Source: JAXLWB01 sp046328715 (GTDB lineage Bacteria > Chloroflexota > Anaerolineae > Caldilineales > Caldilineaceae). From it: DNA of 64,000 bases. Positions 7,885-16,744 of the stretch are shown one piece after another; position 1 is the first letter of the stretch; each line of letters begins with the position of its first letter. A program made the translations under genes and the position numbers. Where the stretch lies: positions 1-64,000 of the forward strand of contig JAXLWB010000018.1 in assembly GCA_046328715.1 (NCBI GenBank), written 5' to 3'. The notes beneath the pieces are model-generated. The model saw only the letters and a program-made list of their open reading frames with translations. It was not told the DNA's origin and ran no database searches.

Positions 7885-9645
7885 TCAGATGCGTGGCATA
7901 ACAGGCTCCTGTTGAGCGTGGCCGTTCCCGTAAAAGCCAAACTGCGCCTTGTGGAGTGTGCTGTAGATTCCACCCGCCGCCAGCAGTTCATCATGCCTGC
8001 CTTCTTCGGTGATGCCATCGTTGGTGACGACCATGATCCGATCCGCGTTCTTAATCGTCGCAAGCCGATGGGCGATGACAAGGGTGGTACGCCCTTTAGA
8101 CAATTCGACAAGTGCCTGTTGGATCGCAACTTCGGTCGCCGTATCGAGGGCGGACGTTGCTTCATCCAGGATCAGGATCGGCGGGTTCTTGAGAAACATC
8201 CGTGCAATGGCAAGCCGCTGCTTTTGTCCACCGGACAGCTTAACCCCTCGCTCCCCGATAATGGTTTCCAACATGCTCGACTGGCCGCGGATAAATTCAT
8301 CCAGTTGTGCCCGGCGTGCGGCTTCCCAGATCTCCTCCTCACTCGCATCCAGTTTGCCATAGGCGATGTTTTCGCCAATCGTGCCGGAGAAAAGGAAAAC
8401 ATCCTGCTGAACAATACCGATTTGCCGCCGCAGCGAGGAGCGAGTCATGCTGCGAATGTCGATACCATCGATCGTAATACGTCCGCCACTCACTTCATAG
8501 AAACGGGGAATCAGGCTGCACAGTGTGGTTTTGCCTGCGCCCGATGGCCCCACAAAGGCAACCGTTTCGCCTGCCCGGATCGACAGGTTGATGTTGTGAA
8601 GGACGGCTCGATTCGGATCGTACCCAAAAGCGACCTGGTCAAAACAGATATCGCCTTTCAGGTGGGCAACTTCTACGGCGTCGGGGGCATCCTGAATGTC
8701 AGGCTCTGTATTCAGAATTTCCAGATATTGTCGGAAACCTGCGATCCCTCTGGGATAGCTCTCGATCACGCCGTTGATCTTCTCGATCGGGCGGAAAAAG
8801 ACATTGGTCAGCAACAGATAGGCGACAAACTCGCCGTAGGTCAGTTCGTCGTGGATGACATACCATGTGCCTGCGATCATGACGAATAGGACGATGAAAC
8901 GCATCAACATGTAGCTGAGCGCAAGGGCTTTCGACATGATACTGTAGGCTGTGAGCTTGGTCTCCCGGTAGCGGTTGTTATCGACCGCAAAAAGCTGGCG
9001 TTCATGCTCTTCATTGGCGAACGCTTTGACCACACGCACGCCGCCAATCGCATCTTCGAGCCTGGCATTGAACTGGCCCACGCTGCGAAAAAGGGTACGA
9101 AAGGTCACGGTCATTTTGCTGCTGAAGTAAGTCGCAACCCAGAGAATCACAGGAACGACCAGAAAGGTCAGCAGCGCCAACCGCCAGTGAATCATTGCCA
9201 TCAACCCAAAGGCACCGATCAGCGTCATGATCGCAATAAACACATCCTCGGGGCCGTGATGCGCCAGCTCACCAATGTCTTGCAGATCCGTGGTGATACG
9301 GGCAATCAAATGACCCGTTTTGGTATTGTCGAAGTAACGGAAGGAGAGCTTCTGGATATGGTCGAACAGCGTTGTGCGCATGTCCGTCTCAATGTTAATG
9401 CCCAGCATATGACCCCAGTAGTTGACCACATACTGAAGCACCGTGTTGAGTGCGTAGATGCCAAGTAGCAGCGCAGTTGCCAGCAGAATCAGCGGCCAGT
9501 TTTCGCCAGGGAGCAATTTATCCACAAATTGATTGATCGCCAGTGGAAAGCCTAATTCCAGAATGCCAACAATTACCGCACAGCCAAAATCCAGGTAGAA
9601 AAGCCTCTTGTAAGGGCGATAGTAAGCAAAAAATTGCCGAATCAT
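7885..9645 (-). CDS. ABC exporter, half-size, MDR type
   Basis: This is a half-size ABC exporter of about 586 residues starting MIRQFFAYYRPYKR. The open frame extends 24 codons upstream, but this ATG has GGAG at a workable distance and matches the usual beginning of the family. The membrane domain takes up about 1-310. The ATPase domain has GPSGAGKTT (Walker A), VQQDVFLFSGT (Q-loop), LSGGQKQR (signature) and LILDEATSALD (Walker B), all canonical. It should form a homodimer exporting lipid or drug. It is convergent with the exporter at 5767-7644 and divergent from the TetR gene at 9888, which may regulate it through the shared intergenic region. Confidence 0.92.
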   Translation of the reverse strand: MIRQFFAYYRPYKRLFYLDFGCAVIVGILELGFPLAINQFVDKLLPGENWPLILLATALLLGIYALNTVLQYVVNYWGHMLGINIETDMRTTLFDHIQKLSFRYFDNTKTGHLIARITTDLQDIGELAHHGPEDVFIAIMTLIGAFGLMAMIHWRLALLTFLVVPVILWVATYFSSKMTVTFRTLFRSVGQFNARLEDAIGGVRVVKAFANEEHERQLFAVDNNRYRETKLTAYSIMSKALALSYMLMRFIVLFVMIAGTWYVIHDELTYGEFVAYLLLTNVFFRPIEKINGVIESYPRGIAGFRQYLEILNTEPDIQDAPDAVEVAHLKGDICFDQVAFGYDPNRAVLHNINLSIRAGETVAFVGPSGAGKTTLCSLIPRFYEVSGGRITIDGIDIRSMTRSSLRRQIGIVQQDVFLFSGTIGENIAYGKLDASEEEIWEAARRAQLDEFIRGQSSMLETIIGERGVKLSGGQKQRLAIARMFLKNPPILILDEATSALDTATEVAIQQALVELSKGRTTLVIAHRLATIKNADRIMVVTNDGITEEGRHDELLAAGGIYSTLHKAQFGFYGNGHAQQEPVMPRI

Positions 9646-9800
9646 GAAGTGAACGCTCCGATTGCTCTCTCGCTGCTTAAAATTTCTCCACATTATAGCA
9701 TATTGCCTTTGTAGCACGTTGGCTGCGGTTCAGTGGGTAGCTGCATATCCATAAGGCGACCGAAGTCTCGCCCTATCAAGGCCTATTTTCACATGCAAAA

Positions 9801-9829
9801 TTGACAATCTCCCAGACCCCTGCTACACT
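9801..9829 (+). promoter_or_regulatory. Sigma-70-type promoter of the TetR gene
   Basis: A perfect -35 TTGACA (9801-9806), a 17-base spacer, and TACACT as -10 (9824-9829) preceded by TG, an extended -10. It reads toward the TetR gene. Confidence 0.7.
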
Positions 9830-9836
9830 TCAATTC

Positions 9837-9858
9837 ATTGAATGAATATTCAATCAAT
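9837..9858. promoter_or_regulatory. 22-base palindromic operator for the TetR protein
   Basis: The sequence starts ATTGAATGAATATTC and is a near-perfect palindrome, with one mismatched pair, centred between 9847 and 9848. It begins seven bases after the -10 of the TetR promoter, so a bound repressor would block transcription start. Autorepression is inferred; the divergent ABC exporter gene begins at 9645 and may share control. Confidence 0.65.
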
Positions 9859-9887
9859 ATTATGGATTTTCAAAGGAAACTTTGCTA

Positions 9888-10490
9888 TTGGCACGTAATC
9901 AGGAAACGAATCAAAAGCTAAAAGATGAACGCAGGGAGCGCATCCTCTCGGCAGCACTGCTGCTTTTTGCGACCAAAAGCTTGGCTGCGACCAAAGTCAC
10001 GGACATTGCTGACGCTGCTGGCATGTCACAGGGCTTGATGTACCACTACTTCAAGGCCAAAGAAGAGATTTTCACCGAGTTGATCCGAAGTGCGTTTGAG
10101 AGAATCAACTATGCCTGCTGCGTCTTAGAAGAAATGCCAAACCCACCGCAGGAAAAAATCCGAATGGCGATCACGACGCTGCTGCAAGGCATTCAGGAAA
10201 ACGCCGATCATGCTCGCTATCATCTGCTAATCGCCCAGGCGACCGCTTCCGAATCTATTCCCGACGAGGCGCGGGCGATCATCGAGCAGGAAAATCAACT
10301 GCCGTACGAAGCCATCGCACGCGTCATGCGCCAAGGGCAAGCGGAAGGCACCATTCGAGCGCACGACCCGAACGAATTGGCGCTCGTCTTCTGGAGTTCG
10401 ATCCGAGGACTGGCGATTTATCGCGCCCTCCACGGCGATAAATTCAAAGCGCCCGATCCTGAGTTGTTGATGAAAGTCTTTTTACCTTAA
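9888..10490 (+). CDS. TetR/AcrR-family regulator
   Basis: This regulator of about 200 residues has the TetR helix-turn-helix near residues 15-60 (RERILSAALLLFATKSLAATKVTDIADAAGMSQGLMYHYFKAKEEIF, read in parts) and a variable C-terminal ligand domain. The start is a TTG: the one at 9888 (MARNQETNQ) lies ten bases after AAAGGA, whereas the in-frame TTG at 9882 is too close to it. Its own promoter with a 22-base palindrome lies directly upstream. It is divergent from an ABC exporter and followed by an alpha/beta hydrolase. The likely role is a repressor released by a toxic or signalling small molecule. Confidence 0.85.
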   Translation: MARNQETNQKLKDERRERILSAALLLFATKSLAATKVTDIADAAGMSQGLMYHYFKAKEEIFTELIRSAFERINYACCVLEEMPNPPQEKIRMAITTLLQGIQENADHARYHLLIAQATASESIPDEARAIIEQENQLPYEAIARVMRQGQAEGTIRAHDPNELALVFWSSIRGLAIYRALHGDKFKAPDPELLMKVFLP

Positions 10491-10518
10491 AGTGATTATT
10501 CACATTGTTTTGAAGGCA

Positions 10519-10622
10519 GGATCGGTACGCGGATCAGGCGGAAATAAACAAGATTGATGCGGATCAAAATCGAAAAAAATCCGCATTGATCCGTAAAATC
10601 CGCGTCATCCGCGTACCAATCC
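10519..10622. repeat. Word-type palindrome (GATCCGCGTACC family)
   Basis: The left arm GGATCGGTACGCGGATCAGG and AGATTGATGCGGATC pairs with GATCCGTAAAATCCGCGTCA and CCGCGTACCAATCC. It is an intergenic element between the TetR and hydrolase genes, with repeats of the word ATCCGC/GCGGAT inside both arms. Confidence 0.6.
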
Positions 10623-10645
10623 ATCTTATCTGAAGGGAAATTTTT

Positions 10646-11560
10646 ATGTCGTACACACTACAAGATCCACAGCTCGCCTACAAACTTACACCGAAAACGG
10701 CCAAAACGGCGATGGGCGTGGTGGAATATGTCGAATACGGAGAGGGACCTGCCGTCGTCACCGCGCATGGGGCAATGGGCGGTTACGATCAGAGTCTCTT
10801 CCTGGCGCAGACCATCGGCGATGAAGGCTATCGTTATCTGGCGATCAGTCGACCGGGCTACCTGGGAACGCCAATCTCTTCTGGCAAGTCGCCTGAGCAA
10901 CAGGGAGACCTGGTTGCCGCATTGCTCGATACACTTGGCATCGCCAAAGCGGGGATGATGGGAGTGTCGGGGGGCGGGCCAAGTGCAGTTGAGTTTGGCC
11001 TGCGTCACCCCGACCGCTGCAATGGACTGGTGCTGGTCTCAACTTGTGCGGACAAGGTCGATATGAAAATTCCATCAGGGTTCAAGTTGATGACCCTGCT
11101 CGCCCGTATCCCCTGGTTTGTGACACGTTTCCGCCAGAAAGCAGCCAACGATCTGGTCGCTACAGCCCAACGCTCGATTCGCGACCCAGAAATTCTAAAG
11201 CGCACGGTCAACGATGCCGAAACCTGGCCGATCTTTTCGACCATGCTGCTCAGTACCTATGATCGGATGGGGCAAAGACTGGTCGGCACCGAGAATGACA
11301 TCAACATCTCGCGCACAGCGACCTATCCGTTGGAGAAGTTAAGCGTACCCGTGTTGGTGGTACATGGTACAGAAGACGCATTGGTAAGCTACGAGAAGAA
11401 CGCCAAGCTCTATGAGCGGCGTGTACCGAACGCCGAGTTACTGACGGTCGAAGGGGGCGAACATGTCGCCATTTTCAGCCATCGCAATCTGGTGCGGGGC
11501 AAGGTCCTGCCCTTTATGCAACAGCACTTTGTGGGAGAAAAGCTAATACAAAAGGCATAA
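10646..11560 (+). CDS. Alpha/beta hydrolase
   Basis: This 304-residue alpha/beta-hydrolase-fold protein has the nucleophile elbow GVSGGG, the acid in VHGTEDALVSY and the His in GGEHVAIFSH, a complete catalytic triad. There is no signal peptide. GAAGGGAAA precedes the ATG as ribosome binding site. It follows the TetR gene on the same strand across a 150-base palindrome, so the regulator may control it. The family includes esterases, epoxide hydrolases and C-C hydrolases; the sequence does not decide between them. Confidence 0.87.
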   Translation: MSYTLQDPQLAYKLTPKTAKTAMGVVEYVEYGEGPAVVTAHGAMGGYDQSLFLAQTIGDEGYRYLAISRPGYLGTPISSGKSPEQQGDLVAALLDTLGIAKAGMMGVSGGGPSAVEFGLRHPDRCNGLVLVSTCADKVDMKIPSGFKLMTLLARIPWFVTRFRQKAANDLVATAQRSIRDPEILKRTVNDAETWPIFSTMLLSTYDRMGQRLVGTENDINISRTATYPLEKLSVPVLVVHGTEDALVSYEKNAKLYERRVPNAELLTVEGGEHVAIFSHRNLVRGKVLPFMQQHFVGEKLIQKA

Positions 11561-11572
11561 CTGCACACTACC

Positions 11573-11626
11573 ATTCATAGAAGAGCATCACTTGAAAGGA
11601 TTTTCAAGTGATGCTCTTCTATGAAT
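11573..11626. terminator. Bidirectional hairpin terminator with perfect 25-base stem
   Basis: The stem begins ATTCATAGAAGAGCATCACT and the mirrored arm ends in AGTGATGCTCTTCTATGAAT. The arms match over 25 bases with a loop of about four. It sits between the convergent hydrolase and MacB-like permease genes. The very long and perfect stem is unusual for a simple terminator. Confidence 0.75.
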
Positions 11627-11633
11627 CCAACGA

Positions 11634-12866
11634 TCATTCATACCTCAGCGCGTCAATTGGGCTGAGTCCTGCTGCCCGATTAGCGGGATAGAGCCCAAAG
11701 AAAACACCGATCCCAAACGAGACACCAAGCGCCAGTAGAACGCTGTTCGTAGTCACCAATGCCTTACTGCCGCCCAATAGCGGCGTAATGATTTGCGCCC
11801 CGCCGACACCCAATGCAACGCCCAGCAATCCACCAACCACACTCAGCACCATTGCCTCAGTCAGAAATTGGACCAGAATATCGGCCTTTTTCGCTCCCAC
11901 CGCCTTGCGTAGTCCAATCTCATGCGTCCGTTCGGTAACGCTGACAAGCATGATGTTCATGATGCCGATGCCACCCACGAGCAGGCTAATGGCCGCAATG
12001 CTACCGAGTAAGGTTGTAAAGGTACCAGTAGTCTGCGAGATGCTGCTGACGATGTCGGCTTGATTCTGCACACGAAAGTCGTCGTCATCGCTAGCGGCCA
12101 ATCCATGCAGTGAGCGCAAAATACCGGTTACTTGCCCTTGCGCCAAATCCATCTCGTCGGCGCTTTTCACTTGCAGGCTGATCTGGCTGATATCTTGATT
12201 GCCAGCCCCGCCCAGTTTGAGTTGAGCCGTACGTAGCGGCATAAAGATCACAGAGTCCTGATTGCCAAAGCCGCTCTGCCCTTTGCTCTGTAGCACACCG
12301 ACCACGGTGTAATTCTGGCGATTGATGCGCACGGTTTCACCCACCGGATTGACCTGCGTACTGCCGAAGAGATCCTCCACTACCGTCTGGCCCAACACGA
12401 TATTGGTCGTCAGATTCTGGTCATCCTCTTCGTTGAGGAAGCGCCCGCTGGATACCTTCCAGTTACGCACCTCCGCATAGATCGCAGTGACGCCGTTGAT
12501 CTGCACGTTGGTCGTGTTGGCACCGTAGACCACGGTTGCGTTGCTGTTGTATTGCGGGGCGACATAACGCACCGAAGTGGCCAAGGTCGTAATCGCTTCG
12601 ACATCACGATTGTTGAGGCTACGTTGATTCTGTTGCAAGCCGCCGGGGCCAAAGCCAAAGTTTGTCTGCGAGGAGACATTCAGCAGATTCGAGCCGAGCG
12701 ATTCAAATTGGCTGACAACCTGAGCCTGTGCGCCTTGTCCCACTGCCACCAGGGCAATTACGGCAGCCACGCCAATCACGACACCAAGCATCGTCAAAAA
12801 GGAACGCAGCGCATGTGAGGCAATCGCTCGAAAGGCAATGGGAAAGACGATTGTAAGATTCGCCAT
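11634..12866 (-). CDS. MacB-type ABC permease (FtsX domain), no ATPase
   Basis: This 410-residue permease has a first membrane helix near 20-45, a long periplasmic-core domain (about 50-270), and three C-terminal helices. The FtsX domain has SLLVGGIGIMNIMLVSVTERTHEIGLRKAVGA, read in parts. It lacks the N-terminal ATPase fused in E. coli MacB, as in Gram-positive-type MacB systems. No partner ATPase gene of that class lies next to it. Upstream on the same strand are two adaptor proteins, so the cassette is adaptor-adaptor-permease. The probable role is efflux or extrusion of lipopeptides or drugs by a tripartite-like mechanism. Confidence 0.88.
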   Translation of the reverse strand: MANLTIVFPIAFRAIASHALRSFLTMLGVVIGVAAVIALVAVGQGAQAQVVSQFESLGSNLLNVSSQTNFGFGPGGLQQNQRSLNNRDVEAITTLATSVRYVAPQYNSNATVVYGANTTNVQINGVTAIYAEVRNWKVSSGRFLNEEDDQNLTTNIVLGQTVVEDLFGSTQVNPVGETVRINRQNYTVVGVLQSKGQSGFGNQDSVIFMPLRTAQLKLGGAGNQDISQISLQVKSADEMDLAQGQVTGILRSLHGLAASDDDDFRVQNQADIVSSISQTTGTFTTLLGSIAAISLLVGGIGIMNIMLVSVTERTHEIGLRKAVGAKKADILVQFLTEAMVLSVVGGLLGVALGVGGAQIITPLLGGSKALVTTNSVLLALGVSFGIGVFFGLYPANRAAGLSPIDALRYE

Positions 12867-12947
12867 GTTTTATCTCTTTCGTGTTAGTCTGTTGCAGGCA
12901 CTGACAAGGTGAACAGTACTCCTTATCCCCTTGTCGCCCCTTCATCC

Positions 12948-14681
12948 CTACCCGCCTCCACTCCTACGGGTCGTACCTCCACTGCTGCCGCTACGATTGT
13001 TGCCGTTATTACCGCCTGCACCTGGCAGCGGTCCGCCTGGGCCACCAAATAGGCCACCACCGCCAGGAAAGCCAAACTGGTTGCTGTCGCTGGTAGATAC
13101 TTGGACGATCACCGAATCGCCTGCCTTCAGACCACTTTTGATCTCAGTAAAAATGCCATTGCTTAGACCCGTTTCAACTGGTACTGCCTGAGGTTGCCCT
13201 GTGGGATCACTAGGATTGGGAACCAGCACCTGCGAGCCGCCCTTGACCGATAACACCGCCATCTTGGGCACCAACAGTGCATTTTGCACCTGACCGACAG
13301 CGATATCGACATTGGCGGTCATGCCGACCAGTAGGGGCAATTTTTCGGCACCTTCCAATGAGGTTGTCACTTCGTAGACCATCACATCGCCCTGCAGTGT
13401 ACCTTGCATGGGAACCGAAAGCACTTTGCCGTCAAACCTTTGGCCAGGAAAAGCATCAAAGGTGATGCGCACGGGCTGATCCACCTTGACCTGACGAATG
13501 GTGGTCTCGTCAACTGGCACCTCCACTTGCAAATGCTTTAGGTCAGCCAAGGCAAGAATGTTGGAGCCTGAGGTAATGCGGGTGCCAGGAATGGCATTGG
13601 TTTCAAGAATCGTGCCATCGAAAGGAGCGAGCAACTTCGTCGCTGCCAATGCAGTTTCGGCATCGCTCACGGCCTGTTGCGCCTTGATCACAGCGGACTG
13701 GGCGGACGCCAGATCGGTTTCGTCTGGCCCGGCTTTCAGATCGTCGCGCGCCTGCCAGGCCTTTTGGGCGGCTACGGTTGCGGCTTGAATTGCCACCTTT
13801 GCGTCAGCGACATCAAGCTCGGTGCTGCCCTTTTGGGCATCAGTGAGATTTTGTTGCGCTTCAGTAAGTGCCAGTTGCGCATTACTCACTGAGGTCTCGG
13901 CACTCTGTTGCGAGACGGATTGTTGTGATTGGACACGGATGAGATCCACCTGCAAGCCGTCGAGTGTCTCTTGAACGGTGTCTAGCTCTTGTGTCTGCTC
14001 CAAATTGGCCTTGCCAGAGGCAATCAGATCCTTCAACTCCCAATAGCGCCGCTGATTCCAATCGACCGCATATTGTGTATCACGCACGCTCTTGTTGACG
14101 CTGTCGTGGGAAGAAAGCTCCTGACGCAGTTTGACAAGTGCCAGGTCATCTTGGGCGTTTTTCACTGCATTTTGTAGATCGGTCAGGTCGGTTGGCTCTT
14201 GAAGATCAACCAGCTTTTTGAGCGCCTGTCTGAGGTCAAGCTCGGTTTTGCTCACATCGGCTTCTGCTTTGGCAAGTTCGAGTTCGGTTGGCGGCGTTTG
14301 TAAGTCATCCAGCGTATTTTGCGCTTCTTGAAGTGTGGTCTTGGCTTGCTCCAACGTTTGTTCGTAGGGAGCCGGGTCTATGGTAGCCAGGACCTGCCCT
14401 TTAGTCACCGTGTTGCCAGCGACAATGTCCAGGGTGAGCAGATTGGTGGCCGTGCCGAGTTTGTCGAAATGTAATGTGCTATTCTGCACTGCATCCAACT
14501 GGCCGACCACGGTCAAACTCGCACTCAGATCGCCCTGGCGAACCTCGACAAGCTGGGTCAAATTGCTGGTGCTGGCGGTAGCGGTTGTCGTTTGACTGCG
14601 CTGAAAGTAATACCAATAACCGCCACCTGCGAGTGCACCGAGGATAATGAGAAAGCCTAGAGTTTGGAGAAATCGTTTCAT
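12948..14681 (-). CDS. HlyD/MacA-family adaptor protein
   Basis: This 577-residue membrane-fusion protein has an N-terminal membrane anchor (FLIILGALAGGGYWYYF), a biotinyl-lipoyl half (VEVRQGDLSASLTVVGQLDA), a very long alpha-helical hairpin (about 120-320, many AQ/DA/TE repeats) and a second lipoyl half with a beta barrel (LLAPFDGTILETNAIPG). A glycine/asparagine-rich low-complexity tail (from about 540) ends it. It is a paralogue of the gene just upstream and probably arose by tandem duplication. It should link the MacB-like permease to an outer barrier or to substrate. GATGAG upstream of the ATG may serve as ribosome binding site. Confidence 0.88.
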   Translation of the reverse strand: MKRFLQTLGFLIILGALAGGGYWYYFQRSQTTTATASTSNLTQLVEVRQGDLSASLTVVGQLDAVQNSTLHFDKLGTATNLLTLDIVAGNTVTKGQVLATIDPAPYEQTLEQAKTTLQEAQNTLDDLQTPPTELELAKAEADVSKTELDLRQALKKLVDLQEPTDLTDLQNAVKNAQDDLALVKLRQELSSHDSVNKSVRDTQYAVDWNQRRYWELKDLIASGKANLEQTQELDTVQETLDGLQVDLIRVQSQQSVSQQSAETSVSNAQLALTEAQQNLTDAQKGSTELDVADAKVAIQAATVAAQKAWQARDDLKAGPDETDLASAQSAVIKAQQAVSDAETALAATKLLAPFDGTILETNAIPGTRITSGSNILALADLKHLQVEVPVDETTIRQVKVDQPVRITFDAFPGQRFDGKVLSVPMQGTLQGDVMVYEVTTSLEGAEKLPLLVGMTANVDIAVGQVQNALLVPKMAVLSVKGGSQVLVPNPSDPTGQPQAVPVETGLSNGIFTEIKSGLKAGDSVIVQVSTSDSNQFGFPGGGGLFGGPGGPLPGAGGNNGNNRSGSSGGTTRRSGGG

Positions 14682-14705
14682 AATCTCATCTTGATTCGTG
14701 TATTT

Positions 14706-14740
14706 AGTAATTGAGCGATTACGTAATTACTCAATTACTG
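14706..14740. repeat. Hairpin between the two adaptor genes
   Basis: AGTAATTGAG and CTCAATTACT are perfect inverted arms around a 15-base loop that contains TTACGTAA. It lies between the two co-directional adaptor genes and could set their relative expression. Confidence 0.5.
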
Positions 14741-14772
14741 AATTCCATTCTTGACTATCACTTGCCTACCCA

Positions 14773-16464
14773 TCATCTCGTCCGATTATTGCGATTGTTC
14801 CCACCATTTCCACCCGGCACACGGATGGCCCCGCCAAAGAGTCCGCCGCCGGGAAAGCGGAAATTGTTGTTGTTACTGCTGCTAACCTGGATGACAACCT
14901 GATCGCCGACCTTTAGCCCGTTGCGGATCTCGGTGTAGACGCCATCGCTGAGGCCAACTTCGACAGGAATCACTTGTGGATCACCGGTAGGATCGCTGGT
15001 GTTGGGCACAAGTACACTGCTGCCTCGATTGCTGGAACGAATTGCCATTTTGGGCAGCAACATCGCATTCTTCACTTGGCCTACTTGAATTTCTACATTG
15101 GCAGTCATGCCGACCAACAAGGGCAACTGCTCGGCACCGACCAGCGACATGGGTACGTCATAGACCATCACATCGCCTTGTAGTGTTCCTTGCAGCGGAA
15201 TGGAGAGCACTTCACCCGTAAAGCTTTGGCCGGGGAAGGCATCGAACGAGACCTTGACAGGCTGACCTTGCTGGATTTGGCGGATGGTGGTCTCGTCAAT
15301 CGAAGCGACCACTTGCAACTGTTTGAGATTGGCCAAGGTAAGAATGACCGAACTTGAGGAGATGAGATTCCCAGCCGCCGAATTGGTTTGCAGAACCGTG
15401 CCAGAAAAGGGCGCACGCAACGTGGCCGCATCTAGATCGGCCTGAGCGTCATCGACTGCTTGCTGCATCTTGGCGACGCTAGCCTTGGCTGAGGCCAGTG
15501 CGGTTTCGTCCGGCCCAGCGTTCAGATCAGCGCGATCCTGGCGGGCTTGGGCCAAGTCAAGCTGCGATTGGGCGATATTCTGTTTGGCAACTGCAAGATC
15601 CAACTCATCGGCGCCTTTTTGGGCATCCGCCAGCGCCTCTTGAGCACTCGCCAATGACTGTTCAGCCTTACGTACATTGATTTGGGCGTTGAGCAGATTG
15701 ACTTGCTGTTGCAGTTCGATGCGTGCGATTGCGTCTTGGTTGTTGAGTACCGCTTCGTTGGCTAGGCGCAGTCGATCTTGGTAGAGCGCATCAGAATAGG
15801 TTTCGGCAGCGAGGCGGTTCGCATCCTCCCCCAGGTCGCCACCGGTTTCCCGGAGTTTGGCCAGTTGATCTTCGTTGCTGTTGTCAGTTTGGGCCGTGGC
15901 AAGGCTGGCTTTGGCTTCGGTCAGCTTGAATTGCGCTTGAGAGACATTGTCTTGCAGCGTAGCCAGATCGGGGTTTAGCAGATCATCTTCTGCCTGTTTG
16001 GCCTTTTGCACAGCCAAGTCGGCCTGTGCAATGGTGAGGTCGGCCTGCGAGAATTCGAGTGCCGTGGGTGGGGTTTGTAGGTCATCCAACTTGGTCTGGG
16101 CATCTTGCAGGTCACGTTCGGCTTGCTCGAGCGCTTGTTTATACGGAGTAGGGTCAAGGGTCGCTAGGACTTGTCCCGCTGTAACGACATTTCCCGCGCT
16201 CACCTCGAGCGACAGTAAATATTCGGCACCAGATAAGTGATCAAAGCTCATTTCCTGGCTTTGCGGAGCATCGAGTTGACCCACGACACTGACGTTTGCG
16301 CTCAAGTCGCCTTGCGTGACGGCGACAGTTTGGGTTAGGGATTGCGTTTGGGTGGCAGTTGAGGTGGCTTGAGCAAATGGGTTGCCCACAAAGTACCAAA
16401 CACCACTAGCAATGAGGGCTACGAGTAGTAAAACTACGACAATTCGTCCTATGATTTTTCCCAT
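14773..16464 (-). CDS. HlyD/MacA-family adaptor protein, paralogue
   Basis: This 563-residue membrane-fusion protein has the same plan as its downstream neighbour: N-terminal anchor (VVVLLLVALIASGVWYFVG), split lipoyl domain (VAVTQGDLSANVSVVGQLDA and LRAPFSGTVLQTNSAAG), long coiled hairpin and a Gly/Asn-rich end. It is the first gene of the minus-strand efflux cassette. The helical hairpin differs between the paralogues while the lipoyl and barrel parts are close, which suggests heteromeric rings or different reach. The promoter must lie in 16465-16744, shared with the divergent ABC-2 cassette. Confidence 0.88.
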   Translation of the reverse strand: MGKIIGRIVVVLLLVALIASGVWYFVGNPFAQATSTATQTQSLTQTVAVTQGDLSANVSVVGQLDAPQSQEMSFDHLSGAEYLLSLEVSAGNVVTAGQVLATLDPTPYKQALEQAERDLQDAQTKLDDLQTPPTALEFSQADLTIAQADLAVQKAKQAEDDLLNPDLATLQDNVSQAQFKLTEAKASLATAQTDNSNEDQLAKLRETGGDLGEDANRLAAETYSDALYQDRLRLANEAVLNNQDAIARIELQQQVNLLNAQINVRKAEQSLASAQEALADAQKGADELDLAVAKQNIAQSQLDLAQARQDRADLNAGPDETALASAKASVAKMQQAVDDAQADLDAATLRAPFSGTVLQTNSAAGNLISSSSVILTLANLKQLQVVASIDETTIRQIQQGQPVKVSFDAFPGQSFTGEVLSIPLQGTLQGDVMVYDVPMSLVGAEQLPLLVGMTANVEIQVGQVKNAMLLPKMAIRSSNRGSSVLVPNTSDPTGDPQVIPVEVGLSDGVYTEIRNGLKVGDQVVIQVSSSNNNNFRFPGGGLFGGAIRVPGGNGGNNRNNRTR

Positions 16465-16639
16465 TCAACTTTCCTCTATACTGCGGTTGCAATGTGAAGC
16501 GGAGTTTTGCAGATGATTCACAATAAGTCAAACTTCGCTTCTCATTCAGAGCATAGTTTAGATTGTGGAAGCTATGGTTTGATCTTATCACAGAATTCTT
16601 CAGAAAATGTCAAGATTTCAGGATTAATTCAGTTATGCA

Positions 16640-16682
16640 ATACGAAACAGTTGCGTTTCGATATTCTTATGCTATGATAGCA
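16640..16682. promoter_or_regulatory. Two palindromes in the divergent efflux promoter region
   Basis: CGAAAC (16643-16648) and GTTTCG (16655-16660) form an inverted pair with flanking ATA/TAT, a TetR-like operator shape. Immediately after it TGCTATGATAGCA (16670-16682) is a perfect palindrome that overlaps a possible -10 (TATGAT). Both lie about 80 bases before the ABC-2 permease start and within the region shared with the divergent adaptor cassette. The TetR protein at 22168-22785, in the same cassette, is the natural candidate to bind here. The rest of 16465-16744 shows only AT-rich sequence. Confidence 0.5.
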
Positions 16683-16744
16683 ACGAAGTATTCAAGAGTA
16701 CAAAAGTATAAACCACACAAACCGCCATCTGCGGGGAATGATCC

